Shown: positions 33,906 to 42,944 of the stretch, piece after piece
Numbering within the stretch: position 1 is the stretch's first letter
How the letters are laid out: the number at the start of each line of letters is the position of its first letter
Assembly: GCF_049808615.1 (NCBI RefSeq)
Contig: NZ_JBNCAN010000002.1
Location: forward strand, 124,001-188,000
Direction of reading: 5' to 3'
DNA: 64,000 nt
Source: Modicisalibacter sp049808615
GTDB taxonomy: Bacteria; Pseudomonadota; Gammaproteobacteria; Pseudomonadales; Halomonadaceae
Notes under the pieces: generated by a model
Told to the model about the DNA's origin: nothing
What the model saw: only the letters and a program-made list of their open reading frames with translations
The model's database searches: none
Program-made: the position numbers and the translations under genes

Positions 33906-34631
33906 CTAGAGGCGAAATTCGTTGCCCAGGTAGACCTCGCGTACTTTTTGACTGGAAAGAATGGCCTCCGCATTACCCTCGGCGATGATCTTGCCGTCGC
34001 CGACGATATAGGCGTTGTCGCAGATATCCAGCGTCTCTCGCACGTTGTGATCGGTGATCAGGATGCCGATGCCACGTTCGCGCAGTTGGCGAATGATACT
34101 CTTGATTTCGCCTACCGAGATGGGATCGACGCCAGCAAAGGGCTCGTCAAGCAGAATGAAAGCAGGCTCGGTCGCCAGGGAGCGGGCGATCTCGACTCGG
34201 CGCCGCTCGCCGCCGGAGAGGCTCATGCCCATGTTGTCGCGGATGTGGTCGATATGAAATTCTTCGAGCAGATGCTCGAGTTGGGCATGGCGCTGCTGCT
34301 TGTCGAGGTCCTTGCGTGTTTCGAGGATTGCCAGGATGTTGTCCGCTACCGACAACTTACGAAATACCGAGGCTTCCTGAGGCAAGTAGCCGATCCCGGC
34401 CCGAGCGCGATGGTGCATCGGCGCCGAGGTCAAATCCTGATCGTCGATGCCGACCTCGCCGGCATCGGCCTTGACCAGGCCGACGATCATGTAGAACGAC
34501 GTCGTCTTGCCTGCACCGTTGGGGCCCAGCAAGCCGACGATGCTGCCTTGGGCAATGGACAGGCTGATATCCTGTACCACCCGGCGTTGCTTGTAGCTCT
34601 TGGCCAGATGGCGGGCGAAAAGCGTCTTCAT
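33906..34631 (-). CDS. lptB: LPS export ABC transporter ATP-binding protein LptB
   Basis: Cytoplasmic ATPase that, with LptFG, extracts LPS from the inner membrane. The 241 residues have a Walker A GPNGAGKTTS, the Q-loop region GYLPQEASVF, the signature LSGGERRRVEIARSL and the Walker B FILLDEPFAGVDP. Distinct C-terminal switch: LITDHNVRETLDICDNAYIV. It follows lptA by 25 bases. Confidence 0.96.
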   Translation of the reverse strand: MKTLFARHLAKSYKQRRVVQDISLSIAQGSIVGLLGPNGAGKTTSFYMIVGLVKADAGEVGIDDQDLTSAPMHHRARAGIGYLPQEASVFRKLSVADNILAILETRKDLDKQQRHAQLEHLLEEFHIDHIRDNMGMSLSGGERRRVEIARSLATEPAFILLDEPFAGVDPISVGEIKSIIRQLRERGIGILITDHNVRETLDICDNAYIVGDGKIIAEGNAEAILSSQKVREVYLGNEFRL

Positions 34632-34656
34632 TCAGGGGCTTCCTGCTCGTTGCTTC

Positions 34657-35202
34657 TTACTCGGTGGTTTGAGGCGTCAGCGTCATGCGCACGCGTTCCT
34701 TGGCGCCACTTTCCGACTGCGAACGGGCCTGGACCTGCCGACGATCGAGAAAGTACTCCACATAGGCGCCATTAAAGGTGTCACCGCCTTGATGAAGCTC
34801 CGCCTGACGCATCAGCTCCACGCGCCGTTCAGCGGCATGATAGATGATGGTTTCGCCCCAGCCCTTGACGATCGGATCCTGAGGGGCGGGTTTTTGTTCG
34901 AGATAGGCACGACCGGCCTCGTTAGAGGCGGTAACGCGGGAAACTTCACCTTGGGCGTTGCGTTCGATTTCGACCCGATCGGCGGTGAGTTTCATGCTGC
35001 CTTGCTGCATATCGACATCGCCGGTGTAAACCGCCGTGCCGGCCTTGTCATCGACATCGAGTCGATCCGCGGCAATCTCGATGGGCGCACTCGCATCGCT
35101 GTCGAGGGCGTGAGCCGTCGCTGCGATCGAGCCATAAAGCATCAGACCGGCCATGATGGATAAGGTCCGGGACAAATGTTGAGATAGGGTCTGTCGCCTC
35201 AT
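34657..35202 (-). CDS. lptA: LPS transport periplasmic protein LptA
   Basis: Periplasmic bridge protein carrying LPS from LptC to LptD. The 181 residues start with a signal peptide (LSIMAGLMLYGSIAATAHA, cleavage before LDSD) followed by the OstA-like beta-jellyroll beginning IEIAADRLDVDDKAGTAVY. The first bases overlap the lptC stop (ATGA). Confidence 0.93.
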   Translation of the reverse strand: MRRQTLSQHLSRTLSIMAGLMLYGSIAATAHALDSDASAPIEIAADRLDVDDKAGTAVYTGDVDMQQGSMKLTADRVEIERNAQGEVSRVTASNEAGRAYLEQKPAPQDPIVKGWGETIIYHAAERRVELMRQAELHQGGDTFNGAYVEYFLDRRQVQARSQSESGAKERVRMTLTPQTTE

Positions 35203-35786
35203 GATCCTTGCTCCTCGCTGATGGGCGGATGCACACCGCGTACATTGTCTGTCAGGCGCATGCGGGCCGTGTCGATCCAGGCATCGAAGCGCTCGCCGCG
35301 TACACGTTGCTGATATTGGCTGAGGCGAGCCTCACTCTCACTCCAGGCGTGACGCTCCTGATTATCGTAGACCAGGGTATCAGTCTCGAGCCGCCAGCCT
35401 TCCTCGGGGGCTTCGAGCCAGGCATTGCCTGTCAAGGTGAGAGGGTTGCCGTTTGGCCCAAGCCTACCGCTATCGCCGCCAGCGAACCAAGTGCGGCCCT
35501 CATCGTCGTACAGACGTATATCGGGCGTCTTCGTGCGAATGACATCATCGGCGGGCGTATGCACCAGGCGTGGCGTCTCGAGACGTTGGTAGGGGGCGCC
35601 CCGGGCATCGAAGCGTGTCATTCGGGCACCTTCAAGATAAAAGTCGGGCTCGCCGGCGGCATCGCTGGGTACCGGCCCGGGCAGGGATACATCACGTTGT
35701 TCGATGACTGTCAGCAGTCCACCCAAGGCCAGCACGAGCAGTGCCAGCCAGAATTTTGCGGGGATATTGGGTAGGCGCAACGCCAT
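35199..35786 (-). CDS. lptC: LPS export protein LptC
   Basis: Bitopic inner-membrane protein that passes LPS from LptBFG to LptA. The start chosen is the ATG at 35786 (MALRLPNIPAKFW), behind AAAGG inside the end of kdsC, giving 195 residues, close to the usual 191. One membrane helix (FWLALLVLALGGLLTVI) is followed by a periplasmic jellyroll with the family pattern PDFYLEGARMTRFDARG. Longer in-frame readings to 35843 would run into kdsC. Confidence 0.92.
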   Translation of the reverse strand: MALRLPNIPAKFWLALLVLALGGLLTVIEQRDVSLPGPVPSDAAGEPDFYLEGARMTRFDARGAPYQRLETPRLVHTPADDVIRTKTPDIRLYDDEGRTWFAGGDSGRLGPNGNPLTLTGNAWLEAPEEGWRLETDTLVYDNQERHAWSESEARLSQYQQRVRGERFDAWIDTARMRLTDNVRGVHPPISEEQGS

Positions 35787-35788
35787 GC

Positions 35789-36346
35789 TCAGCCTTTCCC
35801 ATGCGAGTAGGTATCGAGCACTGCCGGCCAGTGGCCTTGCCATGCCAGGAGATTGTCACAGATTTCACGCACGGCACCATGCCCTCCCGCGTGCTCGGTG
35901 ACCCAGTCAGCGCATTCACGAATATAAAGTGGTGCATTGGGTACGCTGATGCCCAGTCCTGCGCGCTTGATCGCTGAAAGATCCGGCAGGTCATCGCCGC
36001 AATAAGCGGTTTGACGCAGGTCCATGTTCAGCTCCGACAGCAATGATTGCAATGCCTCGAGCTTGTCGTCACGCCCCTGCATGACGTGTTCGATTCCGAG
36101 TGCTTCGGCACGTTGGTCGACCATTGGAGACCTGCGCCCGGTGATGATGGCAACGTCGATGCCCGCCTGGCGCAACAATTTTATGCCGAGTCCATCCTGG
36201 GTGCTGAACGATTTGGTTTCCTGGCCGTCGGCCTGGAAATAAAGACGGCCGTCGGTCATGACGCCATCCACATCGAGGGCGAGCAGACGAATATGACGCA
36301 CGCGCTCGATCAGTACGGGGAGGTCGAGACGAGACTCGAATGCCAT
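35789..36346 (-). CDS. kdsC: KDO 8-phosphate phosphatase
   Basis: HAD-family phosphatase releasing KDO for LPS core synthesis. The 185 residues match the family. The nucleophile and acid/base Asp are Asp25 and Asp27 in LLALDVDGVMTDGRL; motif II is VAIITGRRS and the later metal site is YCGDDLPDLSAI. It lies between kdsD (11 bases upstream) and lptC (two bases downstream), so KDO supply and LPS export are one transcription unit. Confidence 0.96.
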   Translation of the reverse strand: MAFESRLDLPVLIERVRHIRLLALDVDGVMTDGRLYFQADGQETKSFSTQDGLGIKLLRQAGIDVAIITGRRSPMVDQRAEALGIEHVMQGRDDKLEALQSLLSELNMDLRQTAYCGDDLPDLSAIKRAGLGISVPNAPLYIRECADWVTEHAGGHGAVREICDNLLAWQGHWPAVLDTYSHGKG

Positions 36347-36357
36347 GCAGGGCTCCT

Positions 36358-37338
36358 TCAGATGACGCCGCTGGCGAGTAGGTCGTGCATGTGCAGGGCC
36401 CCCACGGGACGCTCCTGCTCATCGACCACGGCCAGCGCGGTGATACGATTGTCTTCCATGATCTTGACCGCTTCCGCGGCCAGCATGCCGGGGGGGATGC
36501 GCTTGCCGCCGCGGGTCATGACATCGTCGACGCGAAGTGCGCGTAGATCGCTATGCTGATCGAGGGTGCGACGCAGGTCACCATCGGTATAGACGCCGAT
36601 CAGGTGATCCTGTTCATCCACGACGCAAGTAAATCCCAATCCCTTGTGAGTGATCTCAAGCAAGGCGTCCCGCAGCGGGCTGCCGAGTCTTACCCTGGGG
36701 ACGCGTTCGTCGACATGCATCAGGTCCTCGACCTTGAGCAACAAACGCCGCCCCAGATTACCGCCGGGGTGGGACAAGGCAAACTCTTCGGCGGTAAAGC
36801 CCCGGGCCTCGAGTAGCGCAACCGCCAGCGCATCTCCCATTGCCAGGGCCGCGGTAGTGGAAGAGGTGGGGGCCAGCCCCAGGGGGCAGGCCTCGCGCTC
36901 GACCCCGGCATCGAGATGCGCCTGGGCATGGCAGGCAAGCGTCGACTCGGGGCGTCCGGTGATACTGATCAAGGGAGCGCCCATGCGTTTGAGTAGTGGT
37001 AGTAGCGCGGTGATCTCGGCGGTTTCCCCGGAATTGGACAACGCCAGCACGACATCCTTGGAGGTGACCATGCCCAGGTCGCCATGGCTAGCCTCGCCCG
37101 GGTGCACGAAAAAGGCCGGTGTACCGGTACTGGCCAGAGTGGCGGCGATCTTGCGTCCAATGTGTCCCGACTTGCCCATTCCGGTGACGACGATACGGCC
37201 CTGACAGGCCAGCATCAGTCGGCAAGCCTGATCGAAGTCCTCGGAGAGTTTGGCGTCCAGGGCGGCGATCGCCTGCAGCTCCAGGTCGAGGGTGCGGCGT
37301 GCGCTGGCTCGAAAGGCGAAGTTGTCATGGTTGTGCAT
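36358..37338 (-). CDS. kdsD: Arabinose-5-phosphate isomerase
   Basis: Interconverts ribulose-5-phosphate and arabinose-5-phosphate, the entry to KDO. The 326 residues consist of an N-terminal SIS domain (about 35-175, GMGKSGHIGRKIAATLAS and HPGEASHGDLGM) and two C-terminal CBS repeats (about 205-326). It heads the kdsD-kdsC-lptCAB unit and is divergent from mlaF across 152 bases. Confidence 0.96.
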   Translation of the reverse strand: MHNHDNFAFRASARRTLDLELQAIAALDAKLSEDFDQACRLMLACQGRIVVTGMGKSGHIGRKIAATLASTGTPAFFVHPGEASHGDLGMVTSKDVVLALSNSGETAEITALLPLLKRMGAPLISITGRPESTLACHAQAHLDAGVEREACPLGLAPTSSTTAALAMGDALAVALLEARGFTAEEFALSHPGGNLGRRLLLKVEDLMHVDERVPRVRLGSPLRDALLEITHKGLGFTCVVDEQDHLIGVYTDGDLRRTLDQHSDLRALRVDDVMTRGGKRIPPGMLAAEAVKIMEDNRITALAVVDEQERPVGALHMHDLLASGVI

Positions 37339-37490
37339 GGTAAATAAAGTGCCCCGTTGTCAATCGGACCCGAATGGGCGCCATTAGACGCATTGCTCCG
37401 ATGGCTTGCAAGTTTGTCCTCCCAATCGCGTGCGGGTAGTGTACAGATGAGTTAATATACGATGTTCGATAATTTCCCTGGTAGAGCTTT

Positions 37491-38321
37491 ATGAGCAATG
37501 ACCCGCTGTTCGTCGAGGTCGAGGGTGTCCATTTTTCTCGCGGTGACAAGGAGATATTTCGCGGGGTCGATCTGCGCATACCCCGTGGCAAGATTACTGC
37601 GATCATGGGGCCCAGCGGTTCGGGCAAGTCCACCCTGCTCAAGTTGCTCGGGGGCCAGTTGTATCCGGACGCCGGTCGTGTGGAAATCGACGGTCAAGAC
37701 GTTCATCGTCTGCCGCGGCGCGAACTTTTTCGCTTGCGCCGACGCATGGGCATGCTGTTTCAAAGCGGCGCGCTGTTTTCTGATCTCAGTGTCTTCGAGA
37801 ATGTTGCCTTTCCCTTGCGGGTTCATACCGATCTGCCCGAAGCAATGATTCGCGATGTCGTGCTGATGAAGCTCGAAGCGGTCGGCTTGCGAGGTGCACG
37901 CTCTTTGATGCCCGCAGAACTCTCCGGTGGCATGCTGCGCCGGGTCGCGCTGGCGCGGGCGATTGCACTGGACCCGGAATTGGTCCTCTATGACGAACCC
38001 TTCGTCGGTCAGGACCCCATCTCGATGGGGGTGCTGGTGGAACTGATCAAGAGGGTCAACCAGGCACTAGGTCTGACGGCCGTGGTGGTGTCACATGATA
38101 TCAAGGAAACCTTGTCCATCGCGGATTATGTGTATGTGATCTCCGATGGTCGAGTGATGGCCCATGGCACGCCGGCCAATTTGAATGTGGATCGCGATCC
38201 GCGCGTCAGTCAGTTCATGCATGGCGAGCCGGATGGCCCGGTGCCATTTCACTATCCGGCGCCGGACTATTACAGCGACATCCTGAACGACGACACGATG
38301 GACAAAAGGGCTGGGCGATGA
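37491..38321 (+). CDS. mlaF: Phospholipid ABC transporter ATP-binding protein MlaF
   Basis: ATPase of the Mla system that keeps outer-membrane lipid asymmetry. The 276 residues have Walker A GPSGSGKSTLLKLLGG, signature LSGGMLRRVALARAI and Walker B LVLYDEPFVGQDP. It is the first gene of mlaFEDCB and overlaps mlaE by four bases. Confidence 0.96.
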   Translation: MSNDPLFVEVEGVHFSRGDKEIFRGVDLRIPRGKITAIMGPSGSGKSTLLKLLGGQLYPDAGRVEIDGQDVHRLPRRELFRLRRRMGMLFQSGALFSDLSVFENVAFPLRVHTDLPEAMIRDVVLMKLEAVGLRGARSLMPAELSGGMLRRVALARAIALDPELVLYDEPFVGQDPISMGVLVELIKRVNQALGLTAVVVSHDIKETLSIADYVYVISDGRVMAHGTPANLNVDRDPRVSQFMHGEPDGPVPFHYPAPDYYSDILNDDTMDKRAGR

Positions 38322-39100
38322 TCAAGCAACGAATCACGACCCTGGGAAGCGCTACCCTGAACATGGTCGAGGCGCTGGGTCGCGCCGCGATATTCCTGTT
38401 TCAAGCGAGCGTGGCGTTGCCGACCCGGGAGGGAATGCATCTATGGCTTCGGCAGATGCACTTCATCGGTGTGATGTCGCTTGCGATCGTGCTGGTGTCG
38501 GGGCTGTTCATCGGGATGGTGCTGGGGCTTCAAGGCTATACCATCCTGGTCGATTTCGGTGCCGAGGATGCGTTGGGGCAGATGGTTGCCTTGTCACTGC
38601 TGCGCGAACTGGCGCCGGTGGTCGCGGCACTGCTGTTTGCCGGTCGGGCCGGCTCGGCCCTGACCGCCGAGATAGGCTTGATGAAGGCCACCGAGCAACT
38701 GACCAGTATGGAGATGATCGGCGTCGATCCCCTGCGCCGGGTGGTGGCGCCACGCCTCTGGGCCGGCTTCGTCTCCTTACCGTTACTGACGATAGGCTTC
38801 AGCGTCGTGGGTATCTGGGGCGGCTATCTGGTCGGTGTGGAATGGCTAGGCGTGTTCGAAGGTTCCTACTGGAGCAACATGCAAGCCAGCGTCGGCTTTA
38901 TCGACGACATTGGTAACGGAATAATCAAGAGTCTGGTGTTTGCATTGGTGGTCACCTGGATAGCCGTATTCCAGGGTTATGATCTTATGCCGACGTCGGA
39001 AGGCATTTCTCGGGCCACAACACGCACCGTGGTCTATTCTTCGCTGGCCGTTCTGGGCCTGGATTTCGTGCTGACCACGCTGATGTTTGGAGAACTCTGA
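38318..39100 (+). CDS. mlaE: Phospholipid ABC transporter permease MlaE
   Basis: Membrane subunit (260 residues) of the MlaFEDB complex, with five to six helices. The conserved block LSLLRELAPVVAALLFAGRAGSALTAEIG spans about residues 91-119 (MlaE/YrbE family), then TEQLTSMEMIGVDPLRRVVAPR. It overlaps mlaF and abuts mlaD with a one-base overlap. Confidence 0.96.
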   Translation: MIKQRITTLGSATLNMVEALGRAAIFLFQASVALPTREGMHLWLRQMHFIGVMSLAIVLVSGLFIGMVLGLQGYTILVDFGAEDALGQMVALSLLRELAPVVAALLFAGRAGSALTAEIGLMKATEQLTSMEMIGVDPLRRVVAPRLWAGFVSLPLLTIGFSVVGIWGGYLVGVEWLGVFEGSYWSNMQASVGFIDDIGNGIIKSLVFALVVTWIAVFQGYDLMPTSEGISRATTRTVVYSSLAVLGLDFVLTTLMFGEL

Positions 39101-39564
39101 TGAAGCGTAGCAAGACAATGGAGTTGGGCGTTGGCCTGTTCGTGCTGGCCGGCATTCTGGGATTGGTGTTTCTTGGATTGAGTGTCAGTGGGGTGGGCAA
39201 CAATCTGTCCAGTGATAGCTTCAGCCTCAAGGCTGATTTCGCCAATGTGGGCGGCTTGAAGAAGGGGTCTCGGGTCACCATGTCCGGTGTCCAGATTGGT
39301 CGGGTCACCTCGGTGGATCTTGACAAGGAGTGGTTCGATGCACGGGTCACCATGCAGTTGAACGGCGACTTGGAGGGTCAGCTATCCGAGGATACCACCG
39401 CTGCGATCCTGACCTCGGGATTGCTTGGCGAACAATATGTCGGTCTGACCGTGGGGGGGGCACCTGAAACGCTCAAGGATGGCGATACCATTCACGACAC
39501 CCAGAAGGCATTGGTACTGGAAGAACTCATCCAGCAATTCGTGTCAAACATGGTCAACAACTGA
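39100..39564 (+). CDS. mlaD: Phospholipid ABC transporter substrate-binding protein MlaD (MCE domain)
   Basis: Inner-membrane-anchored MCE protein forming a hexameric ring that passes phospholipids between MlaC and MlaE. The 154 residues start with one membrane helix (VGLFVLAGILGLVFLGLSV); the MCE core follows at about 40-120 (FSLKADFANVGGLKKGSRVT, AAILTSGLLGEQYVGLTVG). The length is the short MlaD form. Confidence 0.95.
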   Translation: MKRSKTMELGVGLFVLAGILGLVFLGLSVSGVGNNLSSDSFSLKADFANVGGLKKGSRVTMSGVQIGRVTSVDLDKEWFDARVTMQLNGDLEGQLSEDTTAAILTSGLLGEQYVGLTVGGAPETLKDGDTIHDTQKALVLEELIQQFVSNMVNN

Positions 39565-39595
39565 TAGAAATCACTAGAAGCTCCATGGAGAAGCT

Positions 39596-40243
39596 ATGAA
39601 CAAGTTCACCTCGTTTTTCAAGCATCTTGCCCTGTCGCTGTTGGCCCTTATTCTGGTGGCCAATCAAGCTCAGGCGCAATCGTCGCCGGTACAGACCATT
39701 CGCGACAGCACGGACGCGCTCATGAGCAAGATCGAAGGGCGCCGGGATTATTTCCAGCAGCATCCCGACGAGTTGGAGGCCCTGGTCGACGACAGCCTTG
39801 AGGATATCGCCGACTTTCGTTACATCGGCGCCAGTGTGATGGGGCGTTACTTTCGCAATGCGACACCCGAGCAGCGTTCACGCTTTGCGGACACGTTCCG
39901 TCAGACCCTGATCGATACCTATGCCAAGGGGCTGGTGACCTTCGATTATCGCGACATACGCGTGCTCGATAGCCAAGGGGTAAGCTCCGGCGACCAGGCG
40001 AGTGTCGACATGGAGGTCGTAGGCAACAATGGCGAGGTCTATCCGGTCAGTTACAGCCTGCGTCAGAACGACGAGCAGTGGAAGGTGGTCAACGTCATCG
40101 TCAATGGCATCAATCTCGGACTGACTTTCCGCAACCAATTCGATCAGGCCATGCGCGACAACAACCGGGATTATGATGCAGTCATCAACGGCTGGTCGCC
40201 AGAAGTGGGCACCGATGAACTGGAACAAGGGGGCAACGCGTGA
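39596..40243 (+). CDS. mlaC: Periplasmic phospholipid-binding protein MlaC
   Basis: Soluble lipid shuttle between the outer-membrane MlaA complex and MlaD. The 215 residues have a signal peptide ending LILVANQAQA before QSSPVQ. Family segments are RRDYFQQHPDELEALVDDSL and FADTFRQTLIDTYAKGL. Ribosome site GGAG precedes the ATG; it lies 31 bases after mlaD and overlaps mlaB. Confidence 0.94.
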   Translation: MNKFTSFFKHLALSLLALILVANQAQAQSSPVQTIRDSTDALMSKIEGRRDYFQQHPDELEALVDDSLEDIADFRYIGASVMGRYFRNATPEQRSRFADTFRQTLIDTYAKGLVTFDYRDIRVLDSQGVSSGDQASVDMEVVGNNGEVYPVSYSLRQNDEQWKVVNVIVNGINLGLTFRNQFDQAMRDNNRDYDAVINGWSPEVGTDELEQGGNA

Positions 40244-40578
40244 CGCTATTGCTCGATAGCGATGCGCGGCTCGAGGTGACGAATGCGGTATTGACCGCCA
40301 GTGGCGAGGCCAATTTCGATGTCGCCACGGCCCTGGCGGCCAGCGGCTGTGAGTGGTTGAATCAGCAAGCCGAAGGCAGTGCCGTGGCATTCGATCTCCG
40401 ACAGGTCGATCAGGCCAGCAGCGCCGTTCTCAGCGTCATGCTGGAATGGTTGCGCTGTGCCCGAGACAAAGCGTTAGTGGTGGAGTCGGTACGCTTGTCT
40501 CCCCCCTTGTCACGAGTGACGGCCATGGCGGGGCTCGATCATCTGCTGCCTCATGAAGCCGTGGAGAACGTCGACTGA
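40240..40578 (+). CDS. mlaB: STAS-domain protein MlaB
   Basis: Cytoplasmic accessory subunit that stabilises and activates MlaF. The 112 residues form a single STAS domain: LEVTNAVLTASGEANFDV at the start, VAFDLRQVDQASSAVLSVML around the conserved Ser region. It overlaps mlaC by four bases and completes the operon. Sequence conservation is low in this family, so the call leans on position. Confidence 0.88.
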   Translation: MTLLLDSDARLEVTNAVLTASGEANFDVATALAASGCEWLNQQAEGSAVAFDLRQVDQASSAVLSVMLEWLRCARDKALVVESVRLSPPLSRVTAMAGLDHLLPHEAVENVD

Positions 40579-40680
40579 CGCATACATCATCGCCATCGAT
40601 GGCACTTTTCATTACCATGGTGGCTCTTTCGAGAACCCTATCATTAAGCGCTATATCAGCTACAGGAGCCACCCCGACCC

Positions 40681-40935
40681 ATGCAACCCAGTGACGTCAA
40701 GGCCTTGCTCGAATCTCGTATCGATGGTTGTGATTTTCATATCCAGGGCGAAGGCTGTAATTTTCAGGTCGTCGCCGTTGGAGATGTCTTCGAGAATCTG
40801 TCACCGGTCAAGCGTCAACAGTTGATCTATGGTGCCTTGTCCGAGGAAATCGCCAGCGGCGCATTGCACGCCATCAGTATCAAGACGTATACCCCTGCGC
40901 AGTGGCATCAGGCGCCCGAAAACACCCAGGCCTGA
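40681..40935 (+). CDS. ibaG: BolA family protein IbaG
   Basis: Acid-stress BolA-like protein (84 residues) that binds monothiol glutaredoxin and iron-sulfur clusters. BolA pattern: DCDFHIQGEG-like N-terminal strand, then FQVVAVGDVFENLSPVKRQQLIYGAL. It lies between mlaB and murA as in most gammaproteobacteria. The AGGAG is about 13 bases before the ATG, longer than usual. Confidence 0.92.
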   Translation: MQPSDVKALLESRIDGCDFHIQGEGCNFQVVAVGDVFENLSPVKRQQLIYGALSEEIASGALHAISIKTYTPAQWHQAPENTQA

Positions 40936-40949
40936 AGCGAACGATACCC

Positions 40950-42212
40950 ATGGACAAGCTGATCATCACCGGCGGTGGCCCCCTCGAAGGCGAGGTGTGG
41001 GCCAGTGGCGCCAAGAATTCCGCATTGCCGATCCTGGCGGCCACGCTGCTTTCCGATGAGCCCGTGGTCATCGGTAATCTGCCGCATTTACAAGACATCA
41101 CCACCACCCTGGAATTGCTTGCACGCATGGGTGTCGAGCCGGTCATGGGAGACAAGATGTCCATCCAGCTCGATGGCTCCCAGGTGCGTGATTGTCATGC
41201 GCCCTATGAACTGGTCAAGAAGATGCGGGCTTCTATTCTCGTGCTCGGGCCCTTGCTGGCGCATTTCGGGACCGCGGATGTGTCGCTGCCGGGGGGCTGT
41301 GCCATCGGCTCGCGACCGGTCGATCTGCATATTCACGGTCTCGAGGCGATGGGCGCCAAGATCGCCGTCGAAGGCGGTTATATTCGGGCCCGGGTCGATG
41401 GTCGCCTGAAGGGGGCGACCATCTTCTTCGATACCGTGACCGTCACCGGCACCGAGAATCTGTTGATGGCGGCGACGCTGGCGGACGGTACCAGCGTGTT
41501 GGAAAATGCGGCGCGAGAACCGGAAATCGTCGATCTGGCCGAGTGCCTGATCGCCATGGGGGCGAAGATCACGGGCCATGGCAGCGATACCATCGTCATC
41601 GAAGGGGTCAAGCGACTGCATGGCTGCCATCATGATGTCATGCCGGATCGCATCGAGACCGGTACCTTTCTGGTCGCCGCCGCCGCTACCGGGGGGCGCG
41701 TGCGCGTACGGCGTACTCGTGCGGACATACTCGAGGCGGTACTGGCCAAGCTAGAAGAAGCAGGCGCCGAGATCACTGCCGGCGAAGGCTGGATCGAGCT
41801 GGATATGCGGGGTAGGCGACCCAAGGCCGTCAATATACGCACCGCGCCTTATCCCGCCTTTCCCACCGACATGCAGGCTCAGTTCGTTGCGCTCAATGCG
41901 GTAGCGAAAGGGACTGGCCGCGTCGTCGAGACGATCTTCGAGAATCGATTCATGCATGTCCAGGAGCTCAACCGCATGGGGGCGGACATCGCTCTGGAAG
42001 GCAATACTGCCGTCGTCAGTGGCGTCGAACGACTGTCCGGCGCGCCGGTCATGGCTACCGATCTGCGGGCTTCGGCGAGCCTGGTCGTGGCAGGTATATT
42101 GGCGGAGGGTGAGACGATGGTCGATCGCATTTACCACATCGATCGTGGTTATGAGTGTATCGAAGAGAAATTGCAATTATTGGGGGCGAAGATTCGCCGC
42201 GTACCCGGCTAG
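40950..42212 (+). CDS. murA: UDP-N-acetylglucosamine 1-carboxyvinyltransferase
   Basis: First committed step of peptidoglycan synthesis, target of fosfomycin. The ATG at 40950 (MDKLIITGGGPLEGEVWASG) gives 420 residues, the standard length. Active-site Cys117 is in SLPGGCAIGSRP, so the enzyme should be of the fosfomycin-sensitive Cys type; Lys22 of SGAKNSALP binds substrate. It starts 14 bases after ibaG. Confidence 0.97.
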   Translation: MDKLIITGGGPLEGEVWASGAKNSALPILAATLLSDEPVVIGNLPHLQDITTTLELLARMGVEPVMGDKMSIQLDGSQVRDCHAPYELVKKMRASILVLGPLLAHFGTADVSLPGGCAIGSRPVDLHIHGLEAMGAKIAVEGGYIRARVDGRLKGATIFFDTVTVTGTENLLMAATLADGTSVLENAAREPEIVDLAECLIAMGAKITGHGSDTIVIEGVKRLHGCHHDVMPDRIETGTFLVAAAATGGRVRVRRTRADILEAVLAKLEEAGAEITAGEGWIELDMRGRRPKAVNIRTAPYPAFPTDMQAQFVALNAVAKGTGRVVETIFENRFMHVQELNRMGADIALEGNTAVVSGVERLSGAPVMATDLRASASLVVAGILAEGETMVDRIYHIDRGYECIEEKLQLLGAKIRRVPG

Positions 42213-42232
42213 TCTCCCTGTGAGAGTGATCC

Positions 42233-42877
42233 ATGAGCAAGCAGCTGATACTGGCCCTCTCCAAGGGGCGTATATTGCAGGAAACTCTGCCCTTGCTGGC
42301 CCAGGCGGGCGTCGAGCCCGCCGAAGATCTGGGCAGCAGCCGCAAGTTGATCTTCGATACCAACCTGGCCCAGGTCAAACTGGTGGTCATTCGCGCTGTG
42401 GACGTGCCCACCTATGTGCAGATGGGGGCCGCCGATCTCGGTATCGCCGGTAAGGACGTGCTGCTCGAACACGGTGCCGCGGGCTTTTATGAACCGCTGG
42501 ATCTGGAGATCGCTCGCTGTCGTCTGATGACGGCCGGACCTGTCGGCGCCCGGCCGACCCACGCCCGGCGCAGGGTGGCGACCAAGTTCGTCAATGTGGC
42601 GCGGCGTTATTATGCCGAACAGGGCATTCAGGCGGAGGTGGTCAAGCTCTACGGTGCCATGGAGCTTGCCCCGTTGATGAACCTTGCCGATGAGATCGTC
42701 GACATCGTCGATACCGGCAACACCCTGCGTGCCAACGGCATGGAGCCAAGGGAGATGATCGATGAGATCAGCACGCGACTGGTGGTCAACAAGGCAGCGA
42801 TGACCATGAAGCATCAGCAATTGAAGCCTCTGATCGAGCGCCTGGAGCAAGCCGTCGTTGCGCGCCGCGTTGCTTGA
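42233..42877 (+). CDS. hisG: ATP phosphoribosyltransferase, short form
   Basis: First enzyme of histidine synthesis. At 214 residues it is the short HisG, which lacks the C-terminal regulatory domain and needs HisZ (not in the window) for activity and feedback. Motifs are LALSKGRILQETLPLL and the phosphoribosyl-binding EIVDIVDTGNTLRANG. It starts 20 bases after murA. Confidence 0.96.
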   Translation: MSKQLILALSKGRILQETLPLLAQAGVEPAEDLGSSRKLIFDTNLAQVKLVVIRAVDVPTYVQMGAADLGIAGKDVLLEHGAAGFYEPLDLEIARCRLMTAGPVGARPTHARRRVATKFVNVARRYYAEQGIQAEVVKLYGAMELAPLMNLADEIVDIVDTGNTLRANGMEPREMIDEISTRLVVNKAAMTMKHQQLKPLIERLEQAVVARRVA

Positions 42878-42944
42878 ATACCGAATTCGAACCCACCGAA
42901 ATTCTCGAATAACCTGTCAATCGAGCCACATTGCGAGGTGACCC